Source: Gellertiella hungarica (lineage in GTDB: Bacteria > Pseudomonadota > Alphaproteobacteria > Rhizobiales > Rhizobiaceae). From it: a stretch of 64,000 bases of DNA. Shown one piece after another: positions 18,643-27,134 of this stretch. The translations under genes were made by a program, and so were the position numbers. Within the stretch, counting starts at the first letter, position 1. Each line of letters begins with the position of its first letter. Location of the stretch: the NCBI RefSeq assembly GCF_014197145.1, contig NZ_JACIEZ010000009.1, forward strand, positions 113,347-177,346, given 5' to 3'. The notes under the pieces were generated by a model. It was given only the letters and a program-made list of their open reading frames with translations. It had not been told where the DNA came from and searched no databases.

Positions 18643-19575
18643 TTACCTCGAATCATCGCGGGTGAACTGGTCGTAGCTATCCCAAGGTTCTTCGTCCTCG
18701 ACCTCAGCTCCATCGACGGCGCGATCGAACTGCAGAAGAGACACCGCCAAACCGAGCCGGTCAGAGAAGAAGGTCAGTTCTCGGACGGGTTCGGAGCCCC
18801 GACTAAATGTCCAGATGCCGGCGGGCAAAGCCACCGGGCGCTGAGAACTGGTGTGCTGCGACGCCGACCCCATGGCCATGATGGAGCCGTCGGGAATCGG
18901 CATGCCCGATTGAATGAACACGCCGCTTCTGTAGGCGCGCGTGCTCGCTCTGCCCCACAACGCGAATCCGTCTCGCGCAACCACCATGGCCGCTCGGGTG
19001 TCGGTGAATTCGATCCACTTGCGCGCCGCCGCAAGAAGCGAAACTCCGTATCGGTCAGTCACATGGCCAAGGAGGTCGCGAGTTACCTCCTGACTGCCGA
19101 CCTGGTTCCGATAGTCGTCGATCGGCATCAACAGGAAGGAGGCGAAGGTATCGGCCTCTTCTTCACGCTGCTTCTCCGCATCCTTCCAGCCGTTGGCTTG
19201 CAGCGGAAGGCACTCGAAGTCGAAATCGTCCGAGAGCTCGCCGTTACGGTAGTGCGCTGCGGTCAGCGGGCGCCGGTGCAGCAAGTAGTGCCCGAACTCA
19301 TGAGCGAGTGTGAAGCGCTCGCGTCCGCGGTAGCGGGGCTGAGTGTTGTAGAGGATCTGCCAACCGGGCTTCTTGCGCCGTGCCCGGAGCATGCCCTCGA
19401 AGCCGTCGATGTCGACGCCCTTCACTGCCGTAATCGGGTCCTCGTGGTTTCGGGAGACTTCGAGCGCCAGCGCCTCCACGTCCACGGGGAACCGGTCTTC
19501 TCCCAGCACGGTGCGGAGAAGCACAGTCAGATCGTTCGCGGCCCTTCTGGGCGATTTTCTGCCGCTACTGCTCAT
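18643..19575 (-). CDS. ImmA/IrrE-family metallo-endopeptidase
   Basis: A 310-residue zinc protease-like protein with the motif HEFGHYLLH (His 92, Glu 93, His 96) in an IrrE N-terminal-like domain and a longer C-terminal part without a recognisable domain. Its ATG overlaps the stop of the XRE gene by 4 bp. In ICEBs1-type and phage switches, the paired ImmA protease cleaves the XRE repressor to induce the element. I infer the same role here: a damage- or signal-responsive derepression switch. Confidence 0.88.
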   Translation of the reverse strand: MSSSGRKSPRRAANDLTVLLRTVLGEDRFPVDVEALALEVSRNHEDPITAVKGVDIDGFEGMLRARRKKPGWQILYNTQPRYRGRERFTLAHEFGHYLLHRRPLTAAHYRNGELSDDFDFECLPLQANGWKDAEKQREEEADTFASFLLMPIDDYRNQVGSQEVTRDLLGHVTDRYGVSLLAAARKWIEFTDTRAAMVVARDGFALWGRASTRAYRSGVFIQSGMPIPDGSIMAMGSASQHTSSQRPVALPAGIWTFSRGSEPVRELTFFSDRLGLAVSLLQFDRAVDGAEVEDEEPWDSYDQFTRDDSR

Positions 19576-19940
19576 TCATCCTCATCGTCCAGGATCTTGA
19601 GCATCTCGCGAAGCTTCTCTTTGCTCTTCGGTTTCATCTTCTGATACTTGCGAAAGAAAGCAGTGTCTGTCGCGTCCGCTTCGGTGACTTCGTCGGCAGA
19701 TATCAGGTAGTCGGTCGTCGTCTCGAGGGCGGCTGCGATCTGGTGAAGTTTCTCGGCCGAAGGGCGCGCGACGTCCTTGTTCTCGATCTCCCACATGTAG
19801 CTCTTGCTGGATCCGACCCTTTCGGCCAGCGCCTCCAGGGTCAATCCTCGCTTCAGTCTGAGCTCGCGAACGCGCTCTCCCAAGGGTGTTGGCACCGGGT
19901 GTTCTCCTGTTTGTCCGCCGGGTTCGTTATCGCGATACAT
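19572..19940 (-). CDS. XRE-family repressor (ImmR-like)
   Basis: A 122-residue Cro/CI-type DNA-binding protein. The HTH spans about residues 20-78 (GLTLEALAERVGSSKSYMWE is the helix-turn-helix). The acidic, lysine-rich tail is a plausible cleavage or regulatory segment. It is the first gene of the repressor-protease operon and diverges from the DUF2188 gene. The operator described at 19986-20001 lies in the 95-bp intergenic region, so it probably represses the rightward early operon and autoregulates. Confidence 0.9.
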   Translation of the reverse strand: MYRDNEPGGQTGEHPVPTPLGERVRELRLKRGLTLEALAERVGSSKSYMWEIENKDVARPSAEKLHQIAAALETTTDYLISADEVTEADATDTAFFRKYQKMKPKSKEKLREMLKILDDEDE

Positions 19941-19947
19941 CTAGTCC

Positions 19948-20001
19948 TTGACACGCCGCACCTGCAATACCTATCTTGCTCACAAGTTCGTAGTTACGAA
20001 C
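19948..20001 (+). promoter_or_regulatory. Rightward early promoter with XRE operator
   Basis: TTGACA at 19948-19953 and TATCTT at 19972-19977 with an 18-bp spacer face the early genes. A 16-bp dyad, GTTCGTA-GT-TACGAAC at 19986-20001, sits at the expected transcription start, so bound repressor would block initiation. AGGAGG precedes the ATG of the DUF2188 gene. Confidence 0.75.
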
Positions 20002-20035
20002 CCACTTTCGCGCTTTCACGAGACAGGAGGCCGTC

Positions 20036-20278
20036 ATGGCTAAAGCAGGTAACGGTTCGGGCACCCATCACGTGGTCCCCAATCCCAATGGCGGATGGGA
20101 TGTCCGCCGCGGCGGCGCCGAGCGCGCCAGCGGGCACTTCGATACGAAGCGGGAGGCGATCGACCGTGGGCGGGAGATCAGCCGCAACGCTGGGACGGAG
20201 TTCAAGATCCACAATCAGGATGGCCGGATCGGCCAGTCCGATTCCCACGGCAACGACCCCCGCAACATCAAGGGCTAA
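20036..20278 (+). CDS. DUF2188 domain protein
   Basis: An 80-residue protein that is almost entirely a DUF2188 domain: HHVVPNPNGGWDVRRGGAER, then a basic segment (TKREAIDRGREISRNAGTEF), ending in IHNQDGRIGQSDSHGNDP. DUF2188 proteins are common small cargo of mobile elements; the role is unknown. It is the first gene under the repressor-controlled promoter with a strong AGGAGG site, and is followed 11 bp later by the 395-residue gene. Confidence 0.88.
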   Translation: MAKAGNGSGTHHVVPNPNGGWDVRRGGAERASGHFDTKREAIDRGREISRNAGTEFKIHNQDGRIGQSDSHGNDPRNIKG

Positions 20279-20289
20279 GGAGATCGACC

Positions 20290-21477
20290 ATGGCCTCAGT
20301 GACGAGTTTCATCCGCAACATGCCTGCCTCGTCGCTGCAGGCCTATTTCCACCACACCGGCATCGAGCTTCCGACCGAGGTCGATTGGGAGGCGCCCGAG
20401 CCGGAAGTCGCCCGCGTCACTTTGCGGGCCGTCGACGAATTGGACGACGAAGCCCGCGCCCGCATCGTCAATGACGCCGAGCGTGTGAGCGCCCTGGCCG
20501 ATGATGCGGGGCAGACCGCACTCTACAGCGTGATCGACGACCGCACGGTGCTCGATGATCTGGCAAATGGCCATGCGCGTTCGCTCTGGATGTTCCTGAA
20601 CGAACCGGTTCGGTTCCGCCATGCCGAGGAGGTCCGTTACACCGATGAGCGGCGCCGTGGTCGGAGCTGGGACGGGTTCATCGGCGAGCCGAACCTCGAT
20701 CTGCGGCGGGACGAGGCATCCATCAATGCCTTCAAGGCGGCGCTGCGCGAACGGTTCGCTTCCAACAACATCCACATCGATATCTTCGGGCGCTACCGGC
20801 CGACCTTCGACGGCGAGGATTGCGAGCTTGTCCAGATCGCGATTTACCGCGAAGGCCTCCTCGACGCTTTCCTGGCGTTCGATGACGCGGGAACGCTCGT
20901 CCGCCGCGCCCGCCGTCCCGTGTTCGAGGCGGCCATGACCTATGAACCGGCGACCGGCGTCATCGAAGTCGTCGCCAACGACCGCGAGAGCCGGGAAGAG
21001 ATGGTTCGCTTCATGGCGCGCGACCTGCTGGGGATCGAGTTCCAGAGCGAGAAGGTGCCCTTCCGCACCTACGACCTCGCGGTTCTGCTTCATCCTTTCG
21101 ATTTTCCGACCGACCCGGAGGATGGGATCGAGTCCGTCGAGGTCAAGCAGCTGCGTCTGATGCCCATCGACAATGTGGGCGAGCGCGTCACGCTGGAATG
21201 TCTTCGGAAGGCCGACCGCACTATCTGGAGCATGTCGGCGGAGCGGTTCGGCGCCAACGATCCGCTGGCTGGCGGTTGGGTGGCGACACAGGCCAAACTC
21301 TCCATCAAATTCCATCCCAAGGGCGATGCCAAACGCGGTCGGACGCTGCCGTTGACGATCACGATGCCGCATGGCTGCAATCTCAAGGACCAGACCGAAG
21401 AGGAGCAACTGATCGGCGAAAAGTATCTCCGGCGCTGGGGCATCCTTTCCGGAGACGGCGGTGTCGTCGTCGATTGA
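20290..21477 (+). CDS. Uncharacterised early protein A (395 aa)
   Basis: A 395-residue acidic protein starting MASVTSFIRNMP, preceded by AAGGAG. No domain is recognised with confidence. There are no membrane segments and no obvious catalytic motif. The middle (about residues 150-230) looks like alternating beta strands (NNIHIDIFGRYRPTFDGEDC) and the last 60 residues contain HGCNLKDQTEEEQ. Its final 17 bp overlap the next gene, so the two proteins are translationally coupled and probably work together. It is transcribed from the XRE-regulated early promoter, a place where elements often carry accessory functions. Confidence 0.75.
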   Translation: MASVTSFIRNMPASSLQAYFHHTGIELPTEVDWEAPEPEVARVTLRAVDELDDEARARIVNDAERVSALADDAGQTALYSVIDDRTVLDDLANGHARSLWMFLNEPVRFRHAEEVRYTDERRRGRSWDGFIGEPNLDLRRDEASINAFKAALRERFASNNIHIDIFGRYRPTFDGEDCELVQIAIYREGLLDAFLAFDDAGTLVRRARRPVFEAAMTYEPATGVIEVVANDRESREEMVRFMARDLLGIEFQSEKVPFRTYDLAVLLHPFDFPTDPEDGIESVEVKQLRLMPIDNVGERVTLECLRKADRTIWSMSAERFGANDPLAGGWVATQAKLSIKFHPKGDAKRGRTLPLTITMPHGCNLKDQTEEEQLIGEKYLRRWGILSGDGGVVVD

Positions 21478-22405
21478 TCGGAGGGCGGTTGATCTGCTCC
21501 TCTCAATTGTGGAGAGCACGGATGCCAAAGTCGCCGGCGCCGTGCTCTCCGACTATCACGCCAACAGCGCGGGGAAATTGCTGGCGGCGAATGTGCTGCG
21601 TCCCGATGGCCATAACGCGGCGGCCGCCTCGCTGGCTGATTTCGAAGACGAGCCGGTCTCCCTGATCTGGTCCTCGGAACGGAACGGCTACGGATACTTC
21701 AGCCCGTCTGCTGGCTGGGTCGGTGTCCCGAAAGAGCGGATGGGAGTCTACGGGGTCGACTTCCCGGTCCTCTTCGCCCGCTTGCTGGTCGGGCTGGACA
21801 TTGCGTCCCGCGACGGCGCCAGAGTGCTCGTTCCACGAGCTTTGTGGGAGCTTGGCAACACACGCATCGGCCGTCGCCCTCAGCGAGTCCCGATATGGTT
21901 CGCGCGCCGCCTTTCGGACCGGAAGATTTGGGCAGATGTGGCTGATACGGCCCGAAGGCGACCAACACCCCATGTCCGCATTCTCTTGACCAGCACGCCC
22001 AGTAGTCGGCTCCATGAACCGGGGCTGCCGGGGCACCTCGTCGTGTCCATCGGCGATGCCATCGATTTCGATGACGGAATGGCGGTCAGCCCTGAAATCC
22101 TATCGGCACTTCTCGATGGCACACCCGCCGTCAGCCCTCATACGCCCCTGTCCCTCTCACCGAGCGGGCAGCGACTCACCATCCATGGCAACGTCACGAT
22201 CGATCTCAAGTCGGACATCCATATCGCCATCATTCGCAAGCTGGTTGAGGGACACCAGGACGGCCGACGCTTCAGCGCTCGGGAACTCCTTGATCATGCC
22301 CACTCCAGCGCGAAGACGCTGCGTCAAGCATTTGGTGCGCAGCGATGGGCAGACCTCGAACCTTATCTGAAGTCCGAGAACGGTCTCTGGGGCTTCGCGC
22401 TCTGA
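21461..22405 (+). CDS. Uncharacterised early protein B (314 aa)
   Basis: A 314-residue protein initiated at GTG 21461, preceded by GGAGA inside the upstream gene. The N-terminus (residues 1-50) is helical. The C-terminal 60 residues (IAIIRKLVEGHQDGRRFSARELLDHAH...LRQAFGAQRWADLEPYLK) resemble a winged helix-turn-helix, suggesting a DNA-binding partner of protein A. I do not recognise the family. Nothing resembling a nuclease, kinase or phosphodiesterase signature is visible. Confidence 0.72.
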   Translation: MSSSIDRRAVDLLLSIVESTDAKVAGAVLSDYHANSAGKLLAANVLRPDGHNAAAASLADFEDEPVSLIWSSERNGYGYFSPSAGWVGVPKERMGVYGVDFPVLFARLLVGLDIASRDGARVLVPRALWELGNTRIGRRPQRVPIWFARRLSDRKIWADVADTARRRPTPHVRILLTSTPSSRLHEPGLPGHLVVSIGDAIDFDDGMAVSPEILSALLDGTPAVSPHTPLSLSPSGQRLTIHGNVTIDLKSDIHIAIIRKLVEGHQDGRRFSARELLDHAHSSAKTLRQAFGAQRWADLEPYLKSENGLWGFAL

Positions 22406-22506
22406 CGAAATTCTCTCTGTTCTTCTCCCTCTGACCGGGTCGGTTTTCTCCCTCCCGGCCAGCCATCGTCTCCGCAGGTTTTCGACCAAAACCGAAGGAG
22501 AAACAG

Positions 22507-22716
22507 ATGGCTACGAAACACCTCAACCAGATCGACCTGGCTGCGCGCTGGAACATCAGCCACCGAACGCTTGAGCGGTGGCGCTGGACGGGCGAAGGCC
22601 CCCGCTTCGTCAAGCTCGGCGGTCGCGTCGTGTATCGCCTCGAAGACGTCGAGGAGTACGAGCGCGAGCAGATCCGAGCGAGCACTGCCGATCACCCCAG
22701 CAAGCCTGCGGCGTGA
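22507..22716 (+). CDS. AlpA-like/excisionase-type HTH protein, copy 1
   Basis: A 69-residue MerR/AlpA-superfamily winged helix (HLNQIDLAARWNISHRTLER, then GGRVVYRLEDVEEYE). Such proteins act as excision factors or activators in prophages and satellites. GAAGGAG lies just upstream. It heads the replication-gene operon. A close paralogue lies at 56,928-57,143 on the other strand. Confidence 0.85.
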   Translation: MATKHLNQIDLAARWNISHRTLERWRWTGEGPRFVKLGGRVVYRLEDVEEYEREQIRASTADHPSKPAA

Positions 22717-22726
22717 GGGGGCGGTG

Positions 22727-23215
22727 ATGACGATCTCCAACCGCATCTCCCTCGATGAGCTCCGGCGCATGGCCGTCGGCGACATCGCCGCTCTGCCCGC
22801 CGAACAGCTCGCCCTCCTGCAGGACGAGGCCGCCGACGCTCTGCGTCGCGCCAAGACCGTCTGCGACTGGCTCGATGGGGCCGTCGCGCTCAGGTACGGC
22901 GATCGTGCCCACGCAACGCGCCAAGCCGCCGGCAAGGACACCGGCACGGTCCGTTTCGATGACGGCGCGGTCACCGTGATCGCCGATCTGCCGAAGCGCA
23001 TCGACTGGGACCAGGACAAGCTCGCCGCTCTCGTCGAACGCATCCGGGCCGAGGGCGACGACCCCACCGAATACGTCGATGTCGCGATCAAGGTGCCCGA
23101 ACGCAAGTTCGCGGCCTGGCCGAGCCACATCCGCTCCGCCTTCGAGGACGCGCGCACCGTCCGCACCGGCAAGCCCAGCTTCCGTCTTTCCCTGAACACC
23201 GAGGTGACGTCATGA
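22727..23215 (+). CDS. Phage protein, function unknown (162 aa)
   Basis: A 162-residue hydrophilic protein beginning MTISNRISLDELRRM, with a helical N-terminus (DEAADALRRAKTVCDWLDGA) and a mixed C-terminus. It lies 10 bp after the HTH gene and overlaps the next gene by 4 bp. Position at the head of a recombination set suggests a DNA-metabolism accessory protein; no family is recognised. Confidence 0.75.
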   Translation: MTISNRISLDELRRMAVGDIAALPAEQLALLQDEAADALRRAKTVCDWLDGAVALRYGDRAHATRQAAGKDTGTVRFDDGAVTVIADLPKRIDWDQDKLAALVERIRAEGDDPTEYVDVAIKVPERKFAAWPSHIRSAFEDARTVRTGKPSFRLSLNTEVTS

Positions 23216-23508
23216 GCATCACGAAGAAGCTCGCGGTGCTCCGCGAGCACCATTACGGGCTGGACAAGCTGCCCGAGACCATCCGGGTACCGGCCCTTGG
23301 CGAGCGTCGTGACGAGACCGTCAAGCCGGTCGGGGCGGCCTCGATCGACGACCTAGCCTTCGCCCTCATCGGGCTGAACGAGCGGGCATCGGCGCTCTAC
23401 CGCGAGATCGACGCGGTGCGCACCCTCCACGATGAGGCCCGCAAGGCCGGCGCGTTCGGAGCCGATGTCGCGATCGACGCTCTGATCGCGGCGAAGGGAG
23501 GCAAGTGA
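23212..23508 (+). CDS. Phage protein, function unknown (98 aa)
   Basis: A 98-residue helical protein (ALIGLNERASALYREIDAVR is a likely coiled segment). It overlaps the preceding gene by ATGA and abuts the ATPase gene. No domain recognised; probably part of the replication operon. Confidence 0.7.
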   Translation: MSITKKLAVLREHHYGLDKLPETIRVPALGERRDETVKPVGAASIDDLAFALIGLNERASALYREIDAVRTLHDEARKAGAFGADVAIDALIAAKGGK

Positions 23509-24395
23509 TGGCCCTCCCGATCATCTCCGCCGATCAGCGGCTCGCCGAGCCGCGCGGCGTCAAGGGCACGATCTTCGGCAAGTCCGGGATCGGCAAGACC
23601 AGCCTTCTCTGGACGCTCGACCCCGCCACTACATTGTTCATCGACCTGGAGGCGGGCGACCTGGCCATCGAGGGATGGCCCGGCGACAGCGTGCGGCCGC
23701 GCACATGGGCCGAGTGCCGCGACTTCGCGGTCTTCATCGGCGGCCCCAATCCGGCGCTGCGGGACGACCAGGTCTACAGCGAGGCCCACTTCGCGGCGGT
23801 GTGCGAGCGCTTCGGCGATCCGGCTTCGCTCGACCGCTACCACACGGTCTTCATCGACTCGATCACCGTCGCCGGGCGGCTCTGCTTCCAATGGTGCAAG
23901 GGGCAGCCCGAGGCGTTCTCGGAGAAGACCGGCAAGCCCGATGTCCGCGGCGCCTATGGCCTGCACGGCCGCGAGATGATCGCGTGGCTCACGCATCTCC
24001 AGCACACGCGGGCGAAGAACGTCTGGTTCGTCGGGATCCTCGACGAGAAGCTCGACGACTTCAATCGGCGCATCTTCCAGCCGCAGATCGACGGCTCGAA
24101 GACTGGCCTCGAGCTGCCGGGCATCGTCGATGAAGTCCTGACGATGGCGGAGATCAAGGACGAGTCCGGCGCGCCGTACCGTGCCTTCGTCTGCCAGACA
24201 ATCAACCCCTGGAACTTCCCGGCGAAGGACCGATCCGGCCGTCTCGACCTGATCGAGGAGCCGCATCTCGGCCGCCTGATGGCCAAGATCCGCGGCCCCG
24301 TGAAGCCCGCCTCCGAGCGGCTGGCCTATCGCAGCCCGCCCCCGGCCGCGACGGCGCCGACCGCCGACGCCTCCACCCTTTCCGAAAACGCCTGA
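23508..24395 (+). CDS. RecA-like ATPase, Sak4-type recombinase candidate
   Basis: A 295-residue P-loop protein. Walker A is FGKSGIGKTSLLW (residues 23-35), FIDLEAGD (44-51) follows, and HTVFIDSITVAGRL is the Walker-B-like strand. This is the AAA_24/Sak4 organisation of phage single-strand-annealing or RecA-like recombinases. The next gene looks like a cognate ssDNA-binding protein. ATG 23508 overlaps the previous stop; a GTG one codon earlier is possible. The fold is clear; assignment to Sak4 is by size and context. Confidence 0.75.
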   Translation: MALPIISADQRLAEPRGVKGTIFGKSGIGKTSLLWTLDPATTLFIDLEAGDLAIEGWPGDSVRPRTWAECRDFAVFIGGPNPALRDDQVYSEAHFAAVCERFGDPASLDRYHTVFIDSITVAGRLCFQWCKGQPEAFSEKTGKPDVRGAYGLHGREMIAWLTHLQHTRAKNVWFVGILDEKLDDFNRRIFQPQIDGSKTGLELPGIVDEVLTMAEIKDESGAPYRAFVCQTINPWNFPAKDRSGRLDLIEEPHLGRLMAKIRGPVKPASERLAYRSPPPAATAPTADASTLSENA

Positions 24396-24412
24396 CCGAG
24401 GAGACCCCAGCC

Positions 24413-25009
24413 ATGACTGGATCCTGGAACGATTTCAACGACGCTAAGCAGAACAGCAACATCATCCCCAAGGGCACGCTGGCCAAGGTGCGCCTGACGA
24501 TCCGTCCGGGCGGATTCGACGATCCGGCGCAGGGCTGGACCGGCGGATACGCCACACGGGGGACCACCGGCTCGGTCTATCTCTCGGGCGAGTTCACGGT
24601 TCTCGAAGGGCCCTTCGCCCGGCGCAAGATCTTCACCCTGATCGGGCTCTACAGCCCCAAGGGACCGGACTGGGCGAACATGGGCCGCAGCCTGATCCGC
24701 GGCATGCTCAACTCCGCGCGCGGCATTTCGGACAAGGACACGTCCGCTCAGGCCCAGGCCGCGCGTCGCATCAGCGGCTTTGCCGATCTCGACGGGCTCG
24801 AGTTCGTGGCGCGGATCGACATCGGCACCGACACCAACGGCGAGGAGAAAAACGAGATCCGCGCGGCCGTGACGCCGGATCACAAGGACTATGCCGCCCT
24901 CATGGGCGTGCCCGGTGCGGCGCCGCAGCCGCAGGCTCAGCCTTCCCAGCCCTCCATGCCCCAATCTTCAGCACCGGCGGCGGGCACGCGCCCGTCCTGG
25001 GCGCAGTGA
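24413..25009 (+). CDS. Candidate phage single-stranded DNA-binding protein
   Basis: A 198-residue protein with a beta-rich N-terminal two thirds (GTLAKVRLTIRPGG, GSVYLSGEFTVLEG, FVARIDIGTD) and a disordered Pro/Gln/Ser-rich tail, the layout of phage SSB-like (DUF669-type) proteins. It follows the RecA-like ATPase by 17 bp and precedes the helicase by 7 bp. SSB function is inferred from layout and neighbours. Confidence 0.65.
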   Translation: MTGSWNDFNDAKQNSNIIPKGTLAKVRLTIRPGGFDDPAQGWTGGYATRGTTGSVYLSGEFTVLEGPFARRKIFTLIGLYSPKGPDWANMGRSLIRGMLNSARGISDKDTSAQAQAARRISGFADLDGLEFVARIDIGTDTNGEEKNEIRAAVTPDHKDYAALMGVPGAAPQPQAQPSQPSMPQSSAPAAGTRPSWAQ

Positions 25010-25016
25010 GGCGGCC

Positions 25017-26720
25017 ATGCTGCTGCGTCCCCGCCAGAAGCAGTTCGTCGAGCGCAGCGTCCGCGCGCTCGGCGAACACGGAAACACCCTCGGCGTCGCC
25101 CCGACCGGAGCCGGCAAGACGATCATGCTCTCAGGCGTCGTCGGTCGCATGGTCGGCGAAACAGCGAAGAGCACGGGCGCCAAGGCCTGCGTGCTCGCCC
25201 ACCGCGACGAGTTGACCGCTCAGAACCGCAGCAAGTTCGGCCGGGTGAACCCGAAGATCACGACCTCGGTCGTCGATGCGAAGGAGAAGTCGTGGGCTGG
25301 ACAGGTCACCTTCGCGATGGTGCCGACGCTGGCGCGCGCGGGCAATCTCGACCAGCTGCCCGCGCTCGACCTCCTGGTGATCGACGAGGCGCACCACGCG
25401 GCCGCCGACAGCTATCGCCGCATCATCGACGCCGCGCTGCAGCGCAATCCCGAGTGCCGGGTCTACGGCGTCACGGCGACGCCCAACCGAGGCGACAAGC
25501 GCGGTCTGCGCCCGGTGTTCTCGAACGTCGCCGATCAGATCCGGATCGGGGAGCTCATCGCGTCCGGTCATCTCGTGCCGCCGCGCACCTTCGTGATCGA
25601 TGTCGGCGTCCAGGATCAGCTCACCAAGGTGCGCCGCACGGCCGACGATTTCGACATGGCCGAGGTCGACGCGATCATGAACCGGTCGCCGGTCACGGAC
25701 GCCGTCATCCGCCACTGGCGGGAAAAGGCGGGCGAGCGCCAGACGGTGGTGTTCTGCTCGACCGTGGACCACGCGCGCAACGTGACCGCCGCTTTCAACG
25801 CGGCCGATGTCACCGCCGGGCTGATCCACGGCGACATGGCCGATACCGACCGCAAGACGACCCTCGACGCCTACGCCGCCGGAGAGCTGCGGGTCGTCGT
25901 CAATGTCGCGGTGCTGACCGAGGGGTGGGATCACCCGCCGACGAGCTGCGTCGTGCTGCTACGGCCGAGTTCCTACAAGTCGACCATGATCCAGATGGTC
26001 GGTCGCGGCCTGCGCACGGTCTCGCCCGAGGAGCATCCCGGCATCATCAAGACCGACTGCATCGTGCTCGATTTCGGCACCTCGACCCTGATGCACGGAT
26101 CGCTGGAGCAGGACGTCGACCTGGACGGTCGTGAGCCCTCCGGCGAAGCGCCCACTAAGGATTGCCCGGACTGCGGAGCCATCGTGCCGCTCGCCACTAT
26201 CGAATGCCCGCTGTGCGGTCATGTCTGGGAGCGTCCCGAAGGCGGCGAAGCAGCGCCGCTCGGCGACTTCGTGATGTCCGAGATCGACCTCCTGAAGCGG
26301 TCGAGTTTCCGCTGGTGCGATCTCTTCGGCGACGATGCGGCGCTCATCGCCAACGGCTTCAATGCCTGGGGCGGTGTCTTCTTCCTGAACGGCCGGTGGT
26401 ACGGCATCGGAGGCCTCCAGAAGCAGCGCCCTCATCTGCTGGCCGTGGGCGAACGCACCGTTTGCCTCGCGGCGGCCGACGATTGGCTCAACGAGCATGA
26501 GAGCGACGAGAGCGCCCACAAGACGCGCCGCTGGTTGAACCAGCCGCCCACCGACCGGCAGCTTGCCTTCCTGCCGCCGGAGTACCGGCAGGATTTCGGG
26601 CTCACCCGCTATCAGGCATCAGCGCTGCTGGCCTTTCGCTTCAACCGCGACGCTATCCGCTCCCTCGTCTTCGGCGCGGCCGATGCCGCGCCCGAAGCAG
26701 CCATCGGGAGGGCTGCATGA
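25017..26720 (+). CDS. DEAD/DEAH-box superfamily II helicase with zinc finger
   Basis: A 567-residue helicase. Walker A is APTGAGKT (28-35), DEAH is at 123-126 (LLVIDEAHHAAAD), and the C-terminal helicase motifs are VVVNVAVLTEGWDHPP and MIQMVGRGLRT. A CxxC zinc pair (CPDCG...CPLCG) follows, and an additional C-terminal domain completes the protein. ATG 25017 fits the start of homology. It probably unwinds DNA in element replication or recombination, in the same operon as the ATPase and candidate SSB. Confidence 0.9.
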   Translation: MLLRPRQKQFVERSVRALGEHGNTLGVAPTGAGKTIMLSGVVGRMVGETAKSTGAKACVLAHRDELTAQNRSKFGRVNPKITTSVVDAKEKSWAGQVTFAMVPTLARAGNLDQLPALDLLVIDEAHHAAADSYRRIIDAALQRNPECRVYGVTATPNRGDKRGLRPVFSNVADQIRIGELIASGHLVPPRTFVIDVGVQDQLTKVRRTADDFDMAEVDAIMNRSPVTDAVIRHWREKAGERQTVVFCSTVDHARNVTAAFNAADVTAGLIHGDMADTDRKTTLDAYAAGELRVVVNVAVLTEGWDHPPTSCVVLLRPSSYKSTMIQMVGRGLRTVSPEEHPGIIKTDCIVLDFGTSTLMHGSLEQDVDLDGREPSGEAPTKDCPDCGAIVPLATIECPLCGHVWERPEGGEAAPLGDFVMSEIDLLKRSSFRWCDLFGDDAALIANGFNAWGGVFFLNGRWYGIGGLQKQRPHLLAVGERTVCLAAADDWLNEHESDESAHKTRRWLNQPPTDRQLAFLPPEYRQDFGLTRYQASALLAFRFNRDAIRSLVFGAADAAPEAAIGRAA

Positions 26721-26723
26721 GCC

Positions 26724-27134
26724 ATGGCCTGTCCTACCCCCATCACGGCCGAGGACCGGCGGCGGCTCTGGCATCCGCGTGGAATGCTCTGTGCTGTCTG
26801 CCGGCGACCCACCCGTGGCTTTGGCTGGTTCGACCCGGTGCGGTCGAAGCAACCGCGCCCCTCGGTCTGGTTCTGCTCGATGGCCTGCCAAGGCTTCTGG
26901 ACGCGCTTGGCGCGGGAGCGCTGGGCCATGGTTGATCTCACTGAACAGGAGAAGGCGGCGATCCGCGCTGCCATGAAGCCGGTCGCCGAGATCATGGAGG
27001 AGATCGGCTGGCAGGCGCGCTTCTCCGACCTCACGGAGGCGCAGGTGCTCACGCTCATCGAGGTCGCCGTCGGCGGCTTCCAGGACGCCATGCATGCCAT
27101 GGCTGCCGACGCCGATGCGGGGGTGCCGTTCTGA
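26724..27134 (+). CDS. DUF6511-type zinc-finger phage protein
   Basis: A 136-residue protein with a zinc-binding N-terminus (CAVCRRPTRGFGWFD then FCSMACQGFW) and a helical C-terminus. This matches the small DUF6511 proteins that follow helicase genes in alphaproteobacterial prophages. The alternative frame at 26,717-26,935 is rejected because this one carries the Cys pairs and abuts the next gene. Function unknown. Confidence 0.8.
   Translation: MACPTPITAEDRRRLWHPRGMLCAVCRRPTRGFGWFDPVRSKQPRPSVWFCSMACQGFWTRLARERWAMVDLTEQEKAAIRAAMKPVAEIMEEIGWQARFSDLTEAQVLTLIEVAVGGFQDAMHAMAADADAGVPF

Noticed and set aside
20296..21528. 410-codon frame antisense to the 395-residue early gene
   Set aside because: The plus-strand gene has a ribosome site, operon overlap and upstream promoter; the antisense frame has none of these.
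26717..26935. 72-codon alternative frame at the DUF6511 gene
   Set aside because: The overlapping frame at 26,724 carries the zinc Cys pairs and joins the next gene by overlap.
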